A stretch of DNA of 64,000 nt, from positions 1,364,001-1,428,000 of the forward strand of contig JAOSJU010000001.1 in the NCBI GenBank assembly GCA_027493945.1, read 5' to 3'. Of this stretch, positions 26,617 through 36,154 are shown in pieces. The notes beneath the pieces were generated by a model that was not told the origin of the DNA, made no database searches, and was given only the letters and a program-made list of their open reading frames with translations. A program made the translations under genes and the position numbers. Within the stretch, counting starts at the first letter, position 1, and every line of letters starts with the position of its first letter. The stretch comes from Burkholderiaceae bacterium. Its GTDB lineage: Bacteria; Pseudomonadota; Gammaproteobacteria; Burkholderiales; Burkholderiaceae_E.

Positions 26617-28527
26617 GTGCCCGAGCAGACCGACGCGCGCCCATTGCCCCGGCGCCGCTCGTGGCGGAGCGCGGTCGCGCGCGCGCTGACCGGGTGCGGG
26701 GCGACCGTGCTGCTCGTCGCCAACGGGGCCGCGGCGGCGGCCGGCGTGCCGCTCCAGGTGCGCGTCGGCGTCGCCGCCATCGACGTCGCCGATTGCTGCA
26801 CCGAACCGCCCGCGCGATTCGATGGCGCACCGCTCGCCACCGTCGGCGTCGGCCCGCGCTCGAGCCCGCGCTGGCTGCGCATCGACGCGCCACTGGCCGG
26901 TGAGGTGCTCGCGCTCAGGCCGGTCGTCGATCGCGCCACCCTGTACTGGCGCAACCGCGCCACCGGGCGCTGGGAAACCTCGCTCACCGGCGACCACGTG
27001 GGTCCCGGAATGCGCACGCTCGCGGTGGCAGGCATGGCGCTGCCGGTGCCCGCGGCAGCCGACGACGGACCGGCCTATCTGCGCGTCGAGCAGCCGTCGT
27101 TCACCGTGCTGCGATTCGAGCGCCACCCGACGGGCGACTACGCGGCGCTGCAGGCGCGGCGCCTGAACCTCGACCTGCTGCTGCTCGGCTTCGTCTCCGC
27201 GATCGTCTGCTACAACCTCGCCGTGTCGGCGCTCATCCGCGACCGCGTGTTCCTGCTCAACGCGATCACTATCCTGTCGATGCTCGTGATCGCGGTCTAT
27301 CTCGCCGGCTATGGCCCGCTGTACCTGTGGCCGCAGCAGCCCGCACTGGGCGACCAGGCGATGAACCTCGCGATGGCGGTCGGCAACGCGAGCGGCGCGC
27401 TGCTGGTGCGCGAGCAACTGGCGCGTGGCGCCACGTACCGGGGGTGGCTGCGCGCGCTGCTCGGACCGGTCGCGCTGGCGCCGCTCGCGTGGCTCGCGGG
27501 GGTCGTTGCGCCGTACCACGTCGGGCGCCACGCGCTGCTCGTCGTGTCGGTGGTCACGCTGGCGACGGCCACCGCCGCGCTGGTGCCCGGGGTGCTGCGC
27601 GGCGAGCGCAACGCGCGACTGGTCGGCCTGCCGTTCCTGCTCGCGATGCTGCCCGCCATCGGCACTGCCGCGCTGCAACGACTCACCCGCCCCGGCACGC
27701 CCGGCCTGCCGGACAACGCCTTCGGCTCGTTCCTCGCGCTCGAGGCACTGCTGTTCTCGCTCGTGCTCGCGGCGCGCGTACGCAGCGCCGAGGCCGACCG
27801 GCGCACGGCCGACGCGGCACTCCTCGCGGCGCGGCGCGATGCCGGCGCGCGCATCCTGCGCGCGCAGGACGTCGAGCGCCAGCGCGTCGCGCAGGACCTG
27901 CACGACAGCGTGGGGCAGCGATTGCTGTTCCTGATCAACCGGTTGCGACTGCTCAGGCTCGAAGCGGCGCGGCAGGGCTTCACGGCGCAGGCCTCGGTCG
28001 GCGACGCGCTGGACGACGCGACCGACGTGCTCGACGGGATCCGGCGCATCTCGCGCGCGATGCACCCGGCGACCTTCGACTACCTCGGCTGGCGCGGCGC
28101 GCTCGAGTCGCTGGTCGACGCGATGAACCGGGACACGCCGATGAACTGCACGGCGACCTTCGACGTCGCCGCCGGGGAGCCGACCGGCGAGGCCGGGCTG
28201 CACCTGTACAGGATCGCGCAGGAGGGCTTCAACAACGTGCTCCGGCACGCCGGCGCGACACGCTGCACCGCGCGCTTCGCGTGCCGCGACGGCCGGGTCA
28301 CGCTCGCGATCGAGGACAACGGTGTCGGCCCGGGCGATCGCACCGACCCGGCAGACCGTGCCACGGGCCTGGGCCTGGTGTCGATCGACGAGCGCACGCG
28401 GTTGCTCGGCGGAGACTGGACGATCAGGCCCGGCGCCTCGGGCGGGACCCGGCTCGAGGTGTCGGTCCCCTTCGGGCCGGGCGCCGCGCCGGGTACCGGC
28501 GCCGCGTCTCCGGAGTCTGCGCCGTGA
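26617..28527 (+). CDS. 7TMR-DISM-type sensor histidine kinase (NarL-class partner)
   Basis: About 636 residues. There is an N-terminal signal/periplasmic beta domain (to about residue 175), then seven hydrophobic helices starting LNLDLLLLGFVSAIVCYNLA, the 7TMR-DISM arrangement. A HisKA_3 box follows with the phospho-accepting His in VAQDLHDSVGQRL. The ATPase has the N-box EGFNNVLRHAGAT and G-box EDNGVGPG. Such kinases sense extracellular ligands and phosphorylate LuxR-type regulators. Start uncertain: GTG 26617 is preferred; TTG 26554 is the longest possibility. Confidence 0.88.
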   Translation: MPEQTDARPLPRRRSWRSAVARALTGCGATVLLVANGAAAAAGVPLQVRVGVAAIDVADCCTEPPARFDGAPLATVGVGPRSSPRWLRIDAPLAGEVLALRPVVDRATLYWRNRATGRWETSLTGDHVGPGMRTLAVAGMALPVPAAADDGPAYLRVEQPSFTVLRFERHPTGDYAALQARRLNLDLLLLGFVSAIVCYNLAVSALIRDRVFLLNAITILSMLVIAVYLAGYGPLYLWPQQPALGDQAMNLAMAVGNASGALLVREQLARGATYRGWLRALLGPVALAPLAWLAGVVAPYHVGRHALLVVSVVTLATATAALVPGVLRGERNARLVGLPFLLAMLPAIGTAALQRLTRPGTPGLPDNAFGSFLALEALLFSLVLAARVRSAEADRRTADAALLAARRDAGARILRAQDVERQRVAQDLHDSVGQRLLFLINRLRLLRLEAARQGFTAQASVGDALDDATDVLDGIRRISRAMHPATFDYLGWRGALESLVDAMNRDTPMNCTATFDVAAGEPTGEAGLHLYRIAQEGFNNVLRHAGATRCTARFACRDGRVTLAIEDNGVGPGDRTDPADRATGLGLVSIDERTRLLGGDWTIRPGASGGTRLEVSVPFGPGAAPGTGAASPESAP

Positions 28528-29165
28528 CGTTGCGCGTGCTCGTCTGCGACGACCACCCGCTGTTCCGGGTCGGGCTGCGCGCCGCGCTGGCGGACCACCC
28601 CGCCGTCGACGTGGTCGGCGAAGCCGCCGACGGACGCGACTGCCTGGCGATGCTGCAGTCGCTCGAGCCCGACGTGCTGCTGCTCGACCTCGCGCTGCGC
28701 GAGATGGGCGGCTACGAGGTGCTCGCGTGGATCCGCGCGCACCGACCGGGGCTGCGTACCCTCGTCCTGTCGATGTATTCGGAGCCCGCCTTCGCCGAGC
28801 GCGCGCGCGCGCTCGGCGCGTGCGGCTTCATCGCGAAGGAGGACGCGTTGAGCGAGATCCACGCCGCGCTCGAACACCCGCGCGACGCGTTCTACGCGAG
28901 CGCGTCGGTGAGAACGACGCCGCGTGGGGCGCGCGCCGGGGAACTCGCCCGCATCGACGAACGTCTCCTCGCGCTGTCGCCAACCGAGCGCCGCGTGATG
29001 AGCCTGCTGTCGCAGTCGCTGACGAGCCGCGAGATCGCCCGGCGACTCGGGATCAGCCTGCGCACCGTCCAGACCCACCGGACGCACATCGCCGACAAGC
29101 TCGACGTGCACGGCGTCAATCGGCTGATGGAACTGGCGATCCGCTACCGGCAGATCTTCTCGTAG
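28524..29165 (+). CDS. NarL/LuxR-family response regulator
   Basis: 213 residues, GTG start overlapping the kinase stop (GTGA). In the receiver domain the acidic pair is in LVCDDHPL, the phospho-acceptor Asp in DVLLLDLAL and the Lys in GFIAKED. The C-terminal LuxR helix-turn-helix is LTSREIARRLGISLRTVQTH followed by RTHIADKL. It should control genes in response to the kinase; the targets are not evident, though the flanking lipoprotein is a candidate. Confidence 0.95.
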   Translation: MTLRVLVCDDHPLFRVGLRAALADHPAVDVVGEAADGRDCLAMLQSLEPDVLLLDLALREMGGYEVLAWIRAHRPGLRTLVLSMYSEPAFAERARALGACGFIAKEDALSEIHAALEHPRDAFYASASVRTTPRGARAGELARIDERLLALSPTERRVMSLLSQSLTSREIARRLGISLRTVQTHRTHIADKLDVHGVNRLMELAIRYRQIFS

Positions 29166-29176
29166 CGCCCGTTGCC

Positions 29177-30832
29177 CTACCCCTGAACGCCGGCGGGCGC
29201 AGCCTCGATCCTCAGCGACAGCCGCTCGTAGCCAGGCCCGCGCTCGATCAGCGAAACGAAGCGGATCGCCGCCTCGCGGCCGGGCTCGCGCAACACCGCG
29301 CAGGCGCCGGCATGGGCGCGCTTGGGCGGCAGCACGAGGCTGGGCAATTCGCCTGCCGCCGCATCGCCCGGCAGCAGCCACGCGTCGACGAAGAACAGGG
29401 CCTCGCCGATCCTGACCCCCGCGGGCACCGGCCTTCCGCCCCGGCACCGCAAGCCGAGCCGCTGGCCGCGAAGGCGCAGGTAGTCGGGGCCTGGAACCTG
29501 CTCGATCGACTCGATCGTCGCCAGCGACAGGCCGGAACCGCGCGCGACCGCGACCAGCGCGCCGAGCGCCGCACGCGGGGCCAAACCGTGGCGCAGCAGC
29601 GTGAGCCGATCGGCCTCGAGTTCTTCGATCCAATCGACGGCCTCGCCCTCGGCCATCACCAGCGCGACCGGATCGCGCTGGTCGACGTCGCGGCCGAGCG
29701 CCACGCGCATGATCGTGTTCTGCTCCCAGCGCCCGGTGTATTCGTACGGCGCGTCGGGCGCCGCCTGAGGGGCGCGCGTCTCGGCCACCGGCTGCATGTC
29801 GGCCGCGTGGATCCGCGGCAGGCCGAAGCGCAGCCGCGCGTCGCTCGGCCCGTCGGCGCCATCGCCGGCGATCTCGCGGCCGGCGCCCGGCGCGGCGAGC
29901 AGCGAAGCCTCGGTCCAGCGCCGCTCGAGGTCTTCGAGCAGCGCCCGGGTGGCGCTGCCGGCCAACGGCAGCGACTTGCGCGGCGGTGCCTCCGCCCCCG
30001 ATGCGAGCCACTGCTGTCGGCGCCGGGCGATGCTGGCCGGCAACCTGTGGGTATCGAGCCGCACGGCGTGCCCGGAGCCGGGCACGACGGTCGGGCCGTA
30101 CGGATTGGGCTGGGGTGCGCCGTCGTCGATGCGGTAACCGACCTTCGCGGCCAGCCGTGTGGCGAGCCGGTCGGCCACGCCCGCCTCCGCGCTCGCGCGC
30201 GACGGCAGCGCGGCCGCCTGCAGCAGCAGCGGATAGACGAACAGCGCGCGCGCCGTCGTCGGCTTGACCAGCGGCACTTCGTCGATCAGCGCCTCGTCCT
30301 GGAACGTGGTGCGGCGCATGTGACGCGCGAGCACGCACAGCGCGTCCCAGTCGGCGGCCAGCGGCGTGATCCGGTGACGCAGCAACAGCGACACGATGCG
30401 CGCCTGCGCGTCGAGCGCGCGAGCCAGCGGCATCGCGACGCGCAGCGCGTTCGTGGCGCCGGGGATGATCGAACGGGTGTCGTCGCCGTGGATGCCGAGC
30501 ATCAGCGAGTAGGCGCGCTTGAACAGGTCGCGACTGGCGCGCAGGCTGGCCAGCACGCCTCCCAGTCGCTCCCAGTCCGGCTCGGCGAAGGGCAATGCAA
30601 GCCCGGCCAGCGGCGCCAGGCAAGGGTCGATGGCGCGGACCTGCTCGATACGCGCCTGCTCCAGCATCTCGAACAGCGGGTCGGCGGCCGGGCCCGGCCG
30701 GGCCAGACGCGCGAACAGCCTGTCGATCGCCGACAGGCGCTGTTGCGCTTCCGCGGGCAGGTCGTCGAGCCATTGCCGGCACGATGCGGCGTCGCGCACG
30801 CGCGCGAGATCGGAATTCGGACCGTGGGTCAT
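29177..30832 (-). CDS. Large protein of unknown function
   Basis: 551 residues from MTHGPNSDLARVRDAASCRQ. The N-terminal half is helical (LSAIDRLFARLARPGP; FKRAYSLMLGIHGDD), and the C-terminal 170 residues are beta-rich (IMRVALGRDVDQRDPVALVM; DYLRLRGQRLGLRCRGGRPV, then PAGVRIGEALFFVDAWLLPG), reminiscent of a PilZ-like barrel but without the RxxxR motif I would require. No signal peptide or membrane segment, so it is cytoplasmic. It converges on the response regulator with an 11-base gap. Confidence 0.75.
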   Translation of the reverse strand: MTHGPNSDLARVRDAASCRQWLDDLPAEAQQRLSAIDRLFARLARPGPAADPLFEMLEQARIEQVRAIDPCLAPLAGLALPFAEPDWERLGGVLASLRASRDLFKRAYSLMLGIHGDDTRSIIPGATNALRVAMPLARALDAQARIVSLLLRHRITPLAADWDALCVLARHMRRTTFQDEALIDEVPLVKPTTARALFVYPLLLQAAALPSRASAEAGVADRLATRLAAKVGYRIDDGAPQPNPYGPTVVPGSGHAVRLDTHRLPASIARRRQQWLASGAEAPPRKSLPLAGSATRALLEDLERRWTEASLLAAPGAGREIAGDGADGPSDARLRFGLPRIHAADMQPVAETRAPQAAPDAPYEYTGRWEQNTIMRVALGRDVDQRDPVALVMAEGEAVDWIEELEADRLTLLRHGLAPRAALGALVAVARGSGLSLATIESIEQVPGPDYLRLRGQRLGLRCRGGRPVPAGVRIGEALFFVDAWLLPGDAAAGELPSLVLPPKRAHAGACAVLREPGREAAIRFVSLIERGPGYERLSLRIEAAPAGVQG

Positions 30833-30981
30833 GGCAGTCTTGGGGATCGTTCCAGGCTCGTCGTTCGTCAGCGGGCCCAGTGTGCGCCGGCACACGCGGC
30901 GCGCAACGGCATTGCCGCACACTGCCCGGCCGCGCGGGACCGGCGGCGACGGCGGGCCGACAGGCGGTCGATCGGGGGCGT

Positions 30982-31440
30982 TCAGGCGCCCGGGGCCAGC
31001 CGGCGTTCGAGCGCGTCGAGATACGACGGCAGGCGCGCCGCGACCCGGGCGCGCCGGGCCTCGACCGCGGCGTCGCGCCCGCCGGCCGCGCGGCCCCAGA
31101 CCGGTTCGGGGAAATGCCGGTCGTCGCGCCAGCGCGGAACCACGTGCCAATGCAGGTGAGGAACGACGTTGCCGAAGCAGGCGAGGTTGACCTTGTCGGG
31201 CGCCAGCACCGCGCGCTGCGTCTCTTCGACCGCGAGCACCACGCGCATCAGCTCGTCGCGATCGGCCGCGCCGAGCTCGCTCATCTCGGCGACGTGCGCG
31301 CTCCAGATCACGCGCGTGAAGGCCGGATAGTCGGGTTCGGCCGCCAGCACGACGCGCCAGTTGCCTGTGCGCGCCACGGGCGTGCCGCCCTCGCCGGTGC
31401 AGAGCGGGCAGCGCGAATCGGGGGTGTCGTTCCCGGCCAT
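30982..31440 (-). CDS. HIT-family nucleotide-binding protein
   Basis: 152 residues from [14 protein letters not shown]. The histidine triad is [10 protein letters not shown] (catalytic His in HxHxH). A Cys pair at the N-terminus (CPLC) and a long basic tail are present. HIT proteins hydrolyse nucleotide-phosphoramidates or dinucleotides. It follows the FAD/Fe-S oxidoreductase by 17 bases, a common Burkholderiales pair. Confidence 0.9.
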   Translation of the reverse strand: MAGNDTPDSRCPLCTGEGGTPVARTGNWRVVLAAEPDYPAFTRVIWSAHVAEMSELGAADRDELMRVVLAVEETQRAVLAPDKVNLACFGNVVPHLHWHVVPRWRDDRHFPEPVWGRAAGGRDAAVEARRARVAARLPSYLDALERRLAPGA

Positions 31441-31457
31441 CGTGGCAGGCCGCGCGT

Positions 31458-34400
31458 TCAGACGAGCACGCGCTCGATGCCGCCGTCGTTGGCGCGGCGC
31501 ACGTAAGCCTGCAGCCAGTCTTCGCCGAGGATGTGCCGCGCCAGCTCGACGACGACGTAGTCGGCCTCGACCCCGGCGTCCTCCTCGTAGCGCACCAGGC
31601 CCTGCAGGCACGACGGGCACGAGGTGAGCACCTTGACCGGGCCGGTGAAGCGCTCGCCGGGCGCGCCGTCGCCGCACGCCACCGGCAGCGCGCGCAGCGC
31701 CTGCGCGTCGCGGCGCATCTCCTCTTCCTTGCGAAAGCGCACCTGCGTGCTGATATCGGGCCGCGACACGGCCAGCGTGCCCGACTCGCCGCAGCAGCGG
31801 TCGTTCTTCTCGATGCGCCCGTTCAGCGAATCGTTGATCAGCGCGTTGACCACCGTCAGCGGCGCGTATTCCTTGATCGGGCTGTGGCAGGGGTCGTGGA
31901 ACATGTAGCGCGCGCCGGTCACGCCGTCGAGCCGCACCCCCTTCTCCATCAGGAACTCGTGGATGTCGACGATGCGGCAGCCCGGGAAGATCGTCTCGAA
32001 CCGGTAGTCCTGCAGCTGGTCGTAGCAGGTGCCGCAGCTCACCACCACCGTGCGGATGTCGAGGTAGTTCAGCGTGGTGGCGACCCGGTGCAGCAGCACC
32101 CGGTTGTCGGTGATGATCTTCTCGGCCCGGTCGTACTGGCCCGAGCCGCGCTGCGGATAGCCGCAGCACAGGTATCCGGGCGGCAGCACCGCCTGCACGC
32201 CCACGTGCCAGAGCATCGCCTGCGTGGCCAGCCCCACCTGCGAGAACAGGCGCTCGGAGCCGCAGCCGGGGAAATAGAACACCGCCTCGGAGTCGACCGT
32301 GGTCGCCTGCGGGTCGCGGATGATCGGCACGTAGCGCGAGTCCTCGATGTCGAGCAGCGCGCGCGCCGTCTTCTTCGGCAGGTTGCCCGGCATCTTCTTG
32401 TTGACGAAGTGGATCACCTGCTCCTTCAGCGGCGCCCGGCCGACCGTGGCCGGCGGCTTGCGCGTCTGCTCCTTCGCCAGTCGCCGGAACAGGTCGCTGG
32501 CGAGACGCTGCGCGCGGTAGCCGATGCCGACCATCGCGGCGCGCGTGGCCCGGATGGTGTCCGGGTCGGTGGCATTGAGAAAGAACATCGCTGCGGCGTT
32601 GCCCGCGTTGAACTTCTTCCTGCCCATCTTGCGCAGCAGGTTGCGCATGTTCATCGACACGTCGCCGAAGTCGATGTCCACCGGGCACGGCGCCAGGCAC
32701 TTGTGGCAGACCGTGCAGTGGTCGGCCACGTCGGAGAACTCGTCCCAGTGGCGGATCGACACGCCGCGCCGCGTCTGCTCCTCGTAGAGGAAGGCCTCGA
32801 CCAGCAACGAGGTGGCGAGGATCTTGTTGCGCGGCGAATAGAGCAGGTTCGCGCGCGGCACGTGCGTGGCGCACACCGGCTTGCACTTGCCGCAGCGCAG
32901 GCAGTTGCGCACCGAGTCGGCGATCGAGCCGATGTCGGACTGCTGCAGGATCAGCGATTCGGCGCCCATCAGCCCGAAGCTCGGCGTGTAGGCGTTTCGC
33001 AGGTCGCCCGGCAGCGTGGGATCGTCGAGCAGCTTGCCGCGGTTGAAGCGGCCCTCGGGATCGACGCGCCGCTTGTAGGCGCGAAACGCGGCCACCCTCC
33101 TCGTCGCCGAGGAACTCGAGCTTGGTGATGCCGATGCCGTGCTCGCCGGAAATCACGCCGTCGAGCGAGCGCGCCAGCGCCATGATGCGCGCCACCGCCG
33201 CCTCGGCCTCCTTCAGCATCGCGTAGTCGTCGGAGTTCACCGGGATGTTGGTGTGCACGTTGCCGTCGCCGGCGTGCATGTGCAGTGCCACGAAGACCCT
33301 GCCGCGCAGCACCTTGCGTTGGGTCGCGTCGAGCGCCTGCAGCAGCGGCGCGAACGCCAGCCCCGAGAAGATGTTCTCCAGAGGCCCGCGCACCTCGGTC
33401 TTGAAGGACACGCGGATCGTGCGGTCCTGCAGCACGCGAAACAGCGTGGCGCCGGGCTCGTGCCCGAGCCGCTCGTCGAGCGCCGCCCGCAGGTGCCCGA
33501 GACCGAGCCCGGCGAGCGCGTCGCGCAACGGCGCGAGCGGCTCGTCGATGCGCTTTCGAGCAGGAAGCGCCAGCGCCGGCGCGCCGTCCGGACGACTTCC
33601 AGCGCCTGCAGGCGCCGCGCGACCGCCATCTCGCGATCGGCTGCCTCGTCGCGGCCGGCCACCGGGCGCGGCAGGTGGGCCTCGTCGGCGAGCAGGCGCT
33701 TCGAGCGCGTCGAGCGTCGCCAGCTTGTTCTTCGTCGACAGCTCGATGTTGATGCGCTCGATGCCGTCGGTGTACTCGCCCATCCGCGCGAGCGGGATGA
33801 CCACGTCCTCGTTGATCTTGAACGCGTTGGTGTGGCGCGCGATCGCGGCGGTGCGCGCGCGGTCGGCCCAGAACGCCTTGCGCGCCTCGGCCGACGCGGC
33901 GACGAAGCCTTCGCCGGCGCGCCGGTTCGCCAGCCGCACCACCTCGGAAGCGGCACGCGCGACCGCGTCGTCGTCGTCGCCGACGATGTCGCCGATCAGC
34001 ACCATCTTCGGCAGGCCGCCGCGGCGCGACTTCGTGGTGTAGCCGACCGCGCGCAGGTAGCGCTCGTCGAGGTGCTCCAGGCCGGCGAGGATCGCGCCGT
34101 GCGGCCGCTCGTCGAGGTACGACTTGATCTCGACGATCGACGGCACCGCGTCCCTGGGCTGGCCGAAGAATTCGAGGCAGACGGTACGGATGCAGCCGGG
34201 CATCCGGTGCAGCACCCAGCGCGCCGAGGTGATCAGGCCGTCGCAGCCCTCCTTCTGCACCCCCGGCAGCCCCGAGAGGAACTTGTCGGTGACGTCCTTG
34301 CCCAGGCCGGGCTTGCGAAAGCGTCGCCCCTCGATCTCGAGACGCTCGCTGCGGATCGGCTCGCCGCGCATCGCGCCATCGGCGCCGAGCTGCGCGGGGG

Positions 34401-35526
34401 CGTACCACTTCAGGTCGAACGACGCGCTGGGCGCTTCGTGGATCTTGCCCAGGTTGTGCCCGACGCGCGCGACCTCGAGCCAGTTGCCGTCGGGGTCGAC
34501 CATCCGCCACCAAGTGAGATTGTCGAGCGCGGTGCCCCACAGCACCGCCTTCTTGCCGCCGGCGTTCATCGCGATGTTGCCGCCGATGCAGGAGGCGTCG
34601 AGCGAGGTGGGATCGACCGCGAACACCAGCCCGGCGCGCTCGGCGGCCTCGGTGACGCGCCGCGTGACCACGCCGGCCTCGGAAAAGACGGTGGGCACCT
34701 CGCGATCGACGCCCGGCAGCCGGATGCGCTCGACTTCGCCCGGGCGCTCGAGCTTCTCGGTGTTGATCACCGCCGACATCGGCGTGAGCGGAATCGCGCC
34801 GCCGGTGTAGCCCGTGCCGCCGCCGCGCGGGATGATCGTCAGGCCCAGCTCGGTGCACGCGGCCACCAGCGCCGCAATCTCGCGCTCGCCGTCGGGCGCG
34901 AGCACGACGAACGGATACTCGACGCGCCAGTCGGTGGCGTCGGTGACGTGCGAGACACGGCTCAAGCCGTCGAAGCGGACGTTGTCGCGCGCCGTGTGAC
35001 GCGACAGCCGGCGCATCACGCGCGCGCGCAGCGTCGCGGTGCGCTCGCACTCGTCCTCGAACGCAACCACCGCCGAGCGCGCCAGCCCGAGCAGCCGGCT
35101 GACCCGGGCGCTGCGCTCGCTGGCGGCCCGGTCGTCGTGCTCGCTCAGGTCGAGCTCGCGCCGCTTTTCGATCTCGCCCAGCCGGTGATGCAGCGCCTGC
35201 ACCAGCAGACGCCGGCGCTTCGGGTTGTCGAGCAGGTCGTCCTGCAGATACGGATTGCGCCGCACGACCCAGATGTCGCCGAGCACCTCGTAGAGCATGC
35301 GCGCCGAGCGCCCGGTGCGCCGCTCGGCGCGCAACTCCTCGACGATCGCCCAGCCCTCGACGCCGAGCAGCCGGATCACGATCTCGCGGTCGGAGAACGA
35401 GGTGTAGTTGTAGGGGATCTCGCGCAGGCGCACCGCGTCGGCGGCCTGCTCGTCGGCGGCGGGCGGCGGTTCGGGGCGCCGGCCGGCAGCCGTGTCGGAA
35501 AGGGAAGCACTCATCGAACCCGGCAT
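31458..35526 (-). CDS. Giant FAD-linked oxidoreductase with Fe-S and CCG domains (DUF3683 type, frameshifted)
   Basis: About 1355 residues once repaired. Order: DUF3683 ([20 protein letters not shown], residues about 35-130); FAD-binding domain ([17 protein letters not shown]); FAD-oxidase C-terminal domain ([16 protein letters not shown]); [4Fe-4S] motifs [11 protein letters not shown] and CHKCLAPCP; and two CCG domains ([23 protein letters not shown]). The frame is displaced between about 33705 and 33560 and shifts again near 33095. The family resembles D-lactate/glycolate dehydrogenases fused to their Fe-S subunit; the substrate is unknown. Read naively, the frame would run into the HIT gene as one 1514-residue protein, which is an artefact. 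Confidence 0.88.
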
Positions 35527-35574
35527 TTTATCCGACCGCGGCCGCGCCGGCCGGCGCGCGGGGGAGGCGCAGCC

Positions 35575-36069
35575 TCAACCACCGGAGAACGGCCCGGCGA
35601 GCGTGTGCCACCAGGCGTCGGGCACGCCCATCAGCGCGGCCGTCATCAGCAGGTAGCGCAGGCACTTGCCCAGCGCCATCCAGCCCACGCACGGCCAGAA
35701 CGGGAGTCTGAGCCACCCGGCCACCGCACACAGCGGATCGCCGACCACGGGCAGCCAGGCGAAGAACAGCGCCTTCGGCCCCAGGCGCTCGAGCCACCTC
35801 AGGTGGACCGTGCGCTTGCCGCGGGCCACCGCTTCGTGCGCGCCCAGGCCGAGCCAGTAATCGACCGCGCCACCCAGCGTGTTGCCGACGGTGGCCACCA
35901 CGATCGCCAGCCAGAACTGCTCCGGATTGAGCTTGACGAAGCCGAAGACGGCCGGCTCGGAGCCCATCGGCAGCAGCGTCGCCGACACGAACGCCACGAC
36001 GAAGATCGTCGACAGCCCGATCTCGGGCAGCGCGAACCAGTCGAGCAGGGTCCGGAGCAGGGCTTCCAT
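35575..36069 (-). CDS. YqaA family membrane protein (SNARE-associated fold)
   Basis: 164 residues from MEALLRTLLDWFALPEIGLS. Membrane segments include IFVVAFVSATLLPMGSEPAV and LAIVVATVGNTLGGAVDYWL, with the conserved G-N-T-L-G-x-x-x-x-Y motif and LFFAWLPVVGDPLCAVAGWL. It belongs to the small DedA-related YqaA group, inner-membrane proteins of uncertain transport function. It lies between the oxidoreductase and the divergent ilvA. Confidence 0.9.
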   Translation of the reverse strand: MEALLRTLLDWFALPEIGLSTIFVVAFVSATLLPMGSEPAVFGFVKLNPEQFWLAIVVATVGNTLGGAVDYWLGLGAHEAVARGKRTVHLRWLERLGPKALFFAWLPVVGDPLCAVAGWLRLPFWPCVGWMALGKCLRYLLMTAALMGVPDAWWHTLAGPFSGG

Positions 36070-36154
36070 CGGCCGGGCAGTCTATCAGCGCCCGCGCCCC
36101 CGGCCCCGCGGGCAGCCACCGCCCTCGTCGCGGAACGGTAGAATCTGCCGCTTC

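Noticed and set aside
25363-28248. 961-residue minus-strand reading frame
   Set aside because: Antisense to the lipoprotein and histidine kinase, both of which have clear motifs; the translation is repetitive and basic.
28080-31159. Two frames of about 945 residues on opposite strands
   Set aside because: They cover several real genes in shifted frames and carry no domain signature.
30982-35526. A single 1514-residue protein spanning FAD/Fe-S oxidoreductase and HIT
   Set aside because: The middle third is low-complexity Arg/Ala translation in the wrong frame; the correct frames restore two separate proteins, with indels near 33705, 33560 and 33095.
33139-36141. 1000-residue plus-strand reading frame
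   Set aside because: Antisense to the oxidoreductase and YqaA; composition is Arg/Ala/His/Val-rich with no motif, as expected for the shadow of high-GC codon bias.
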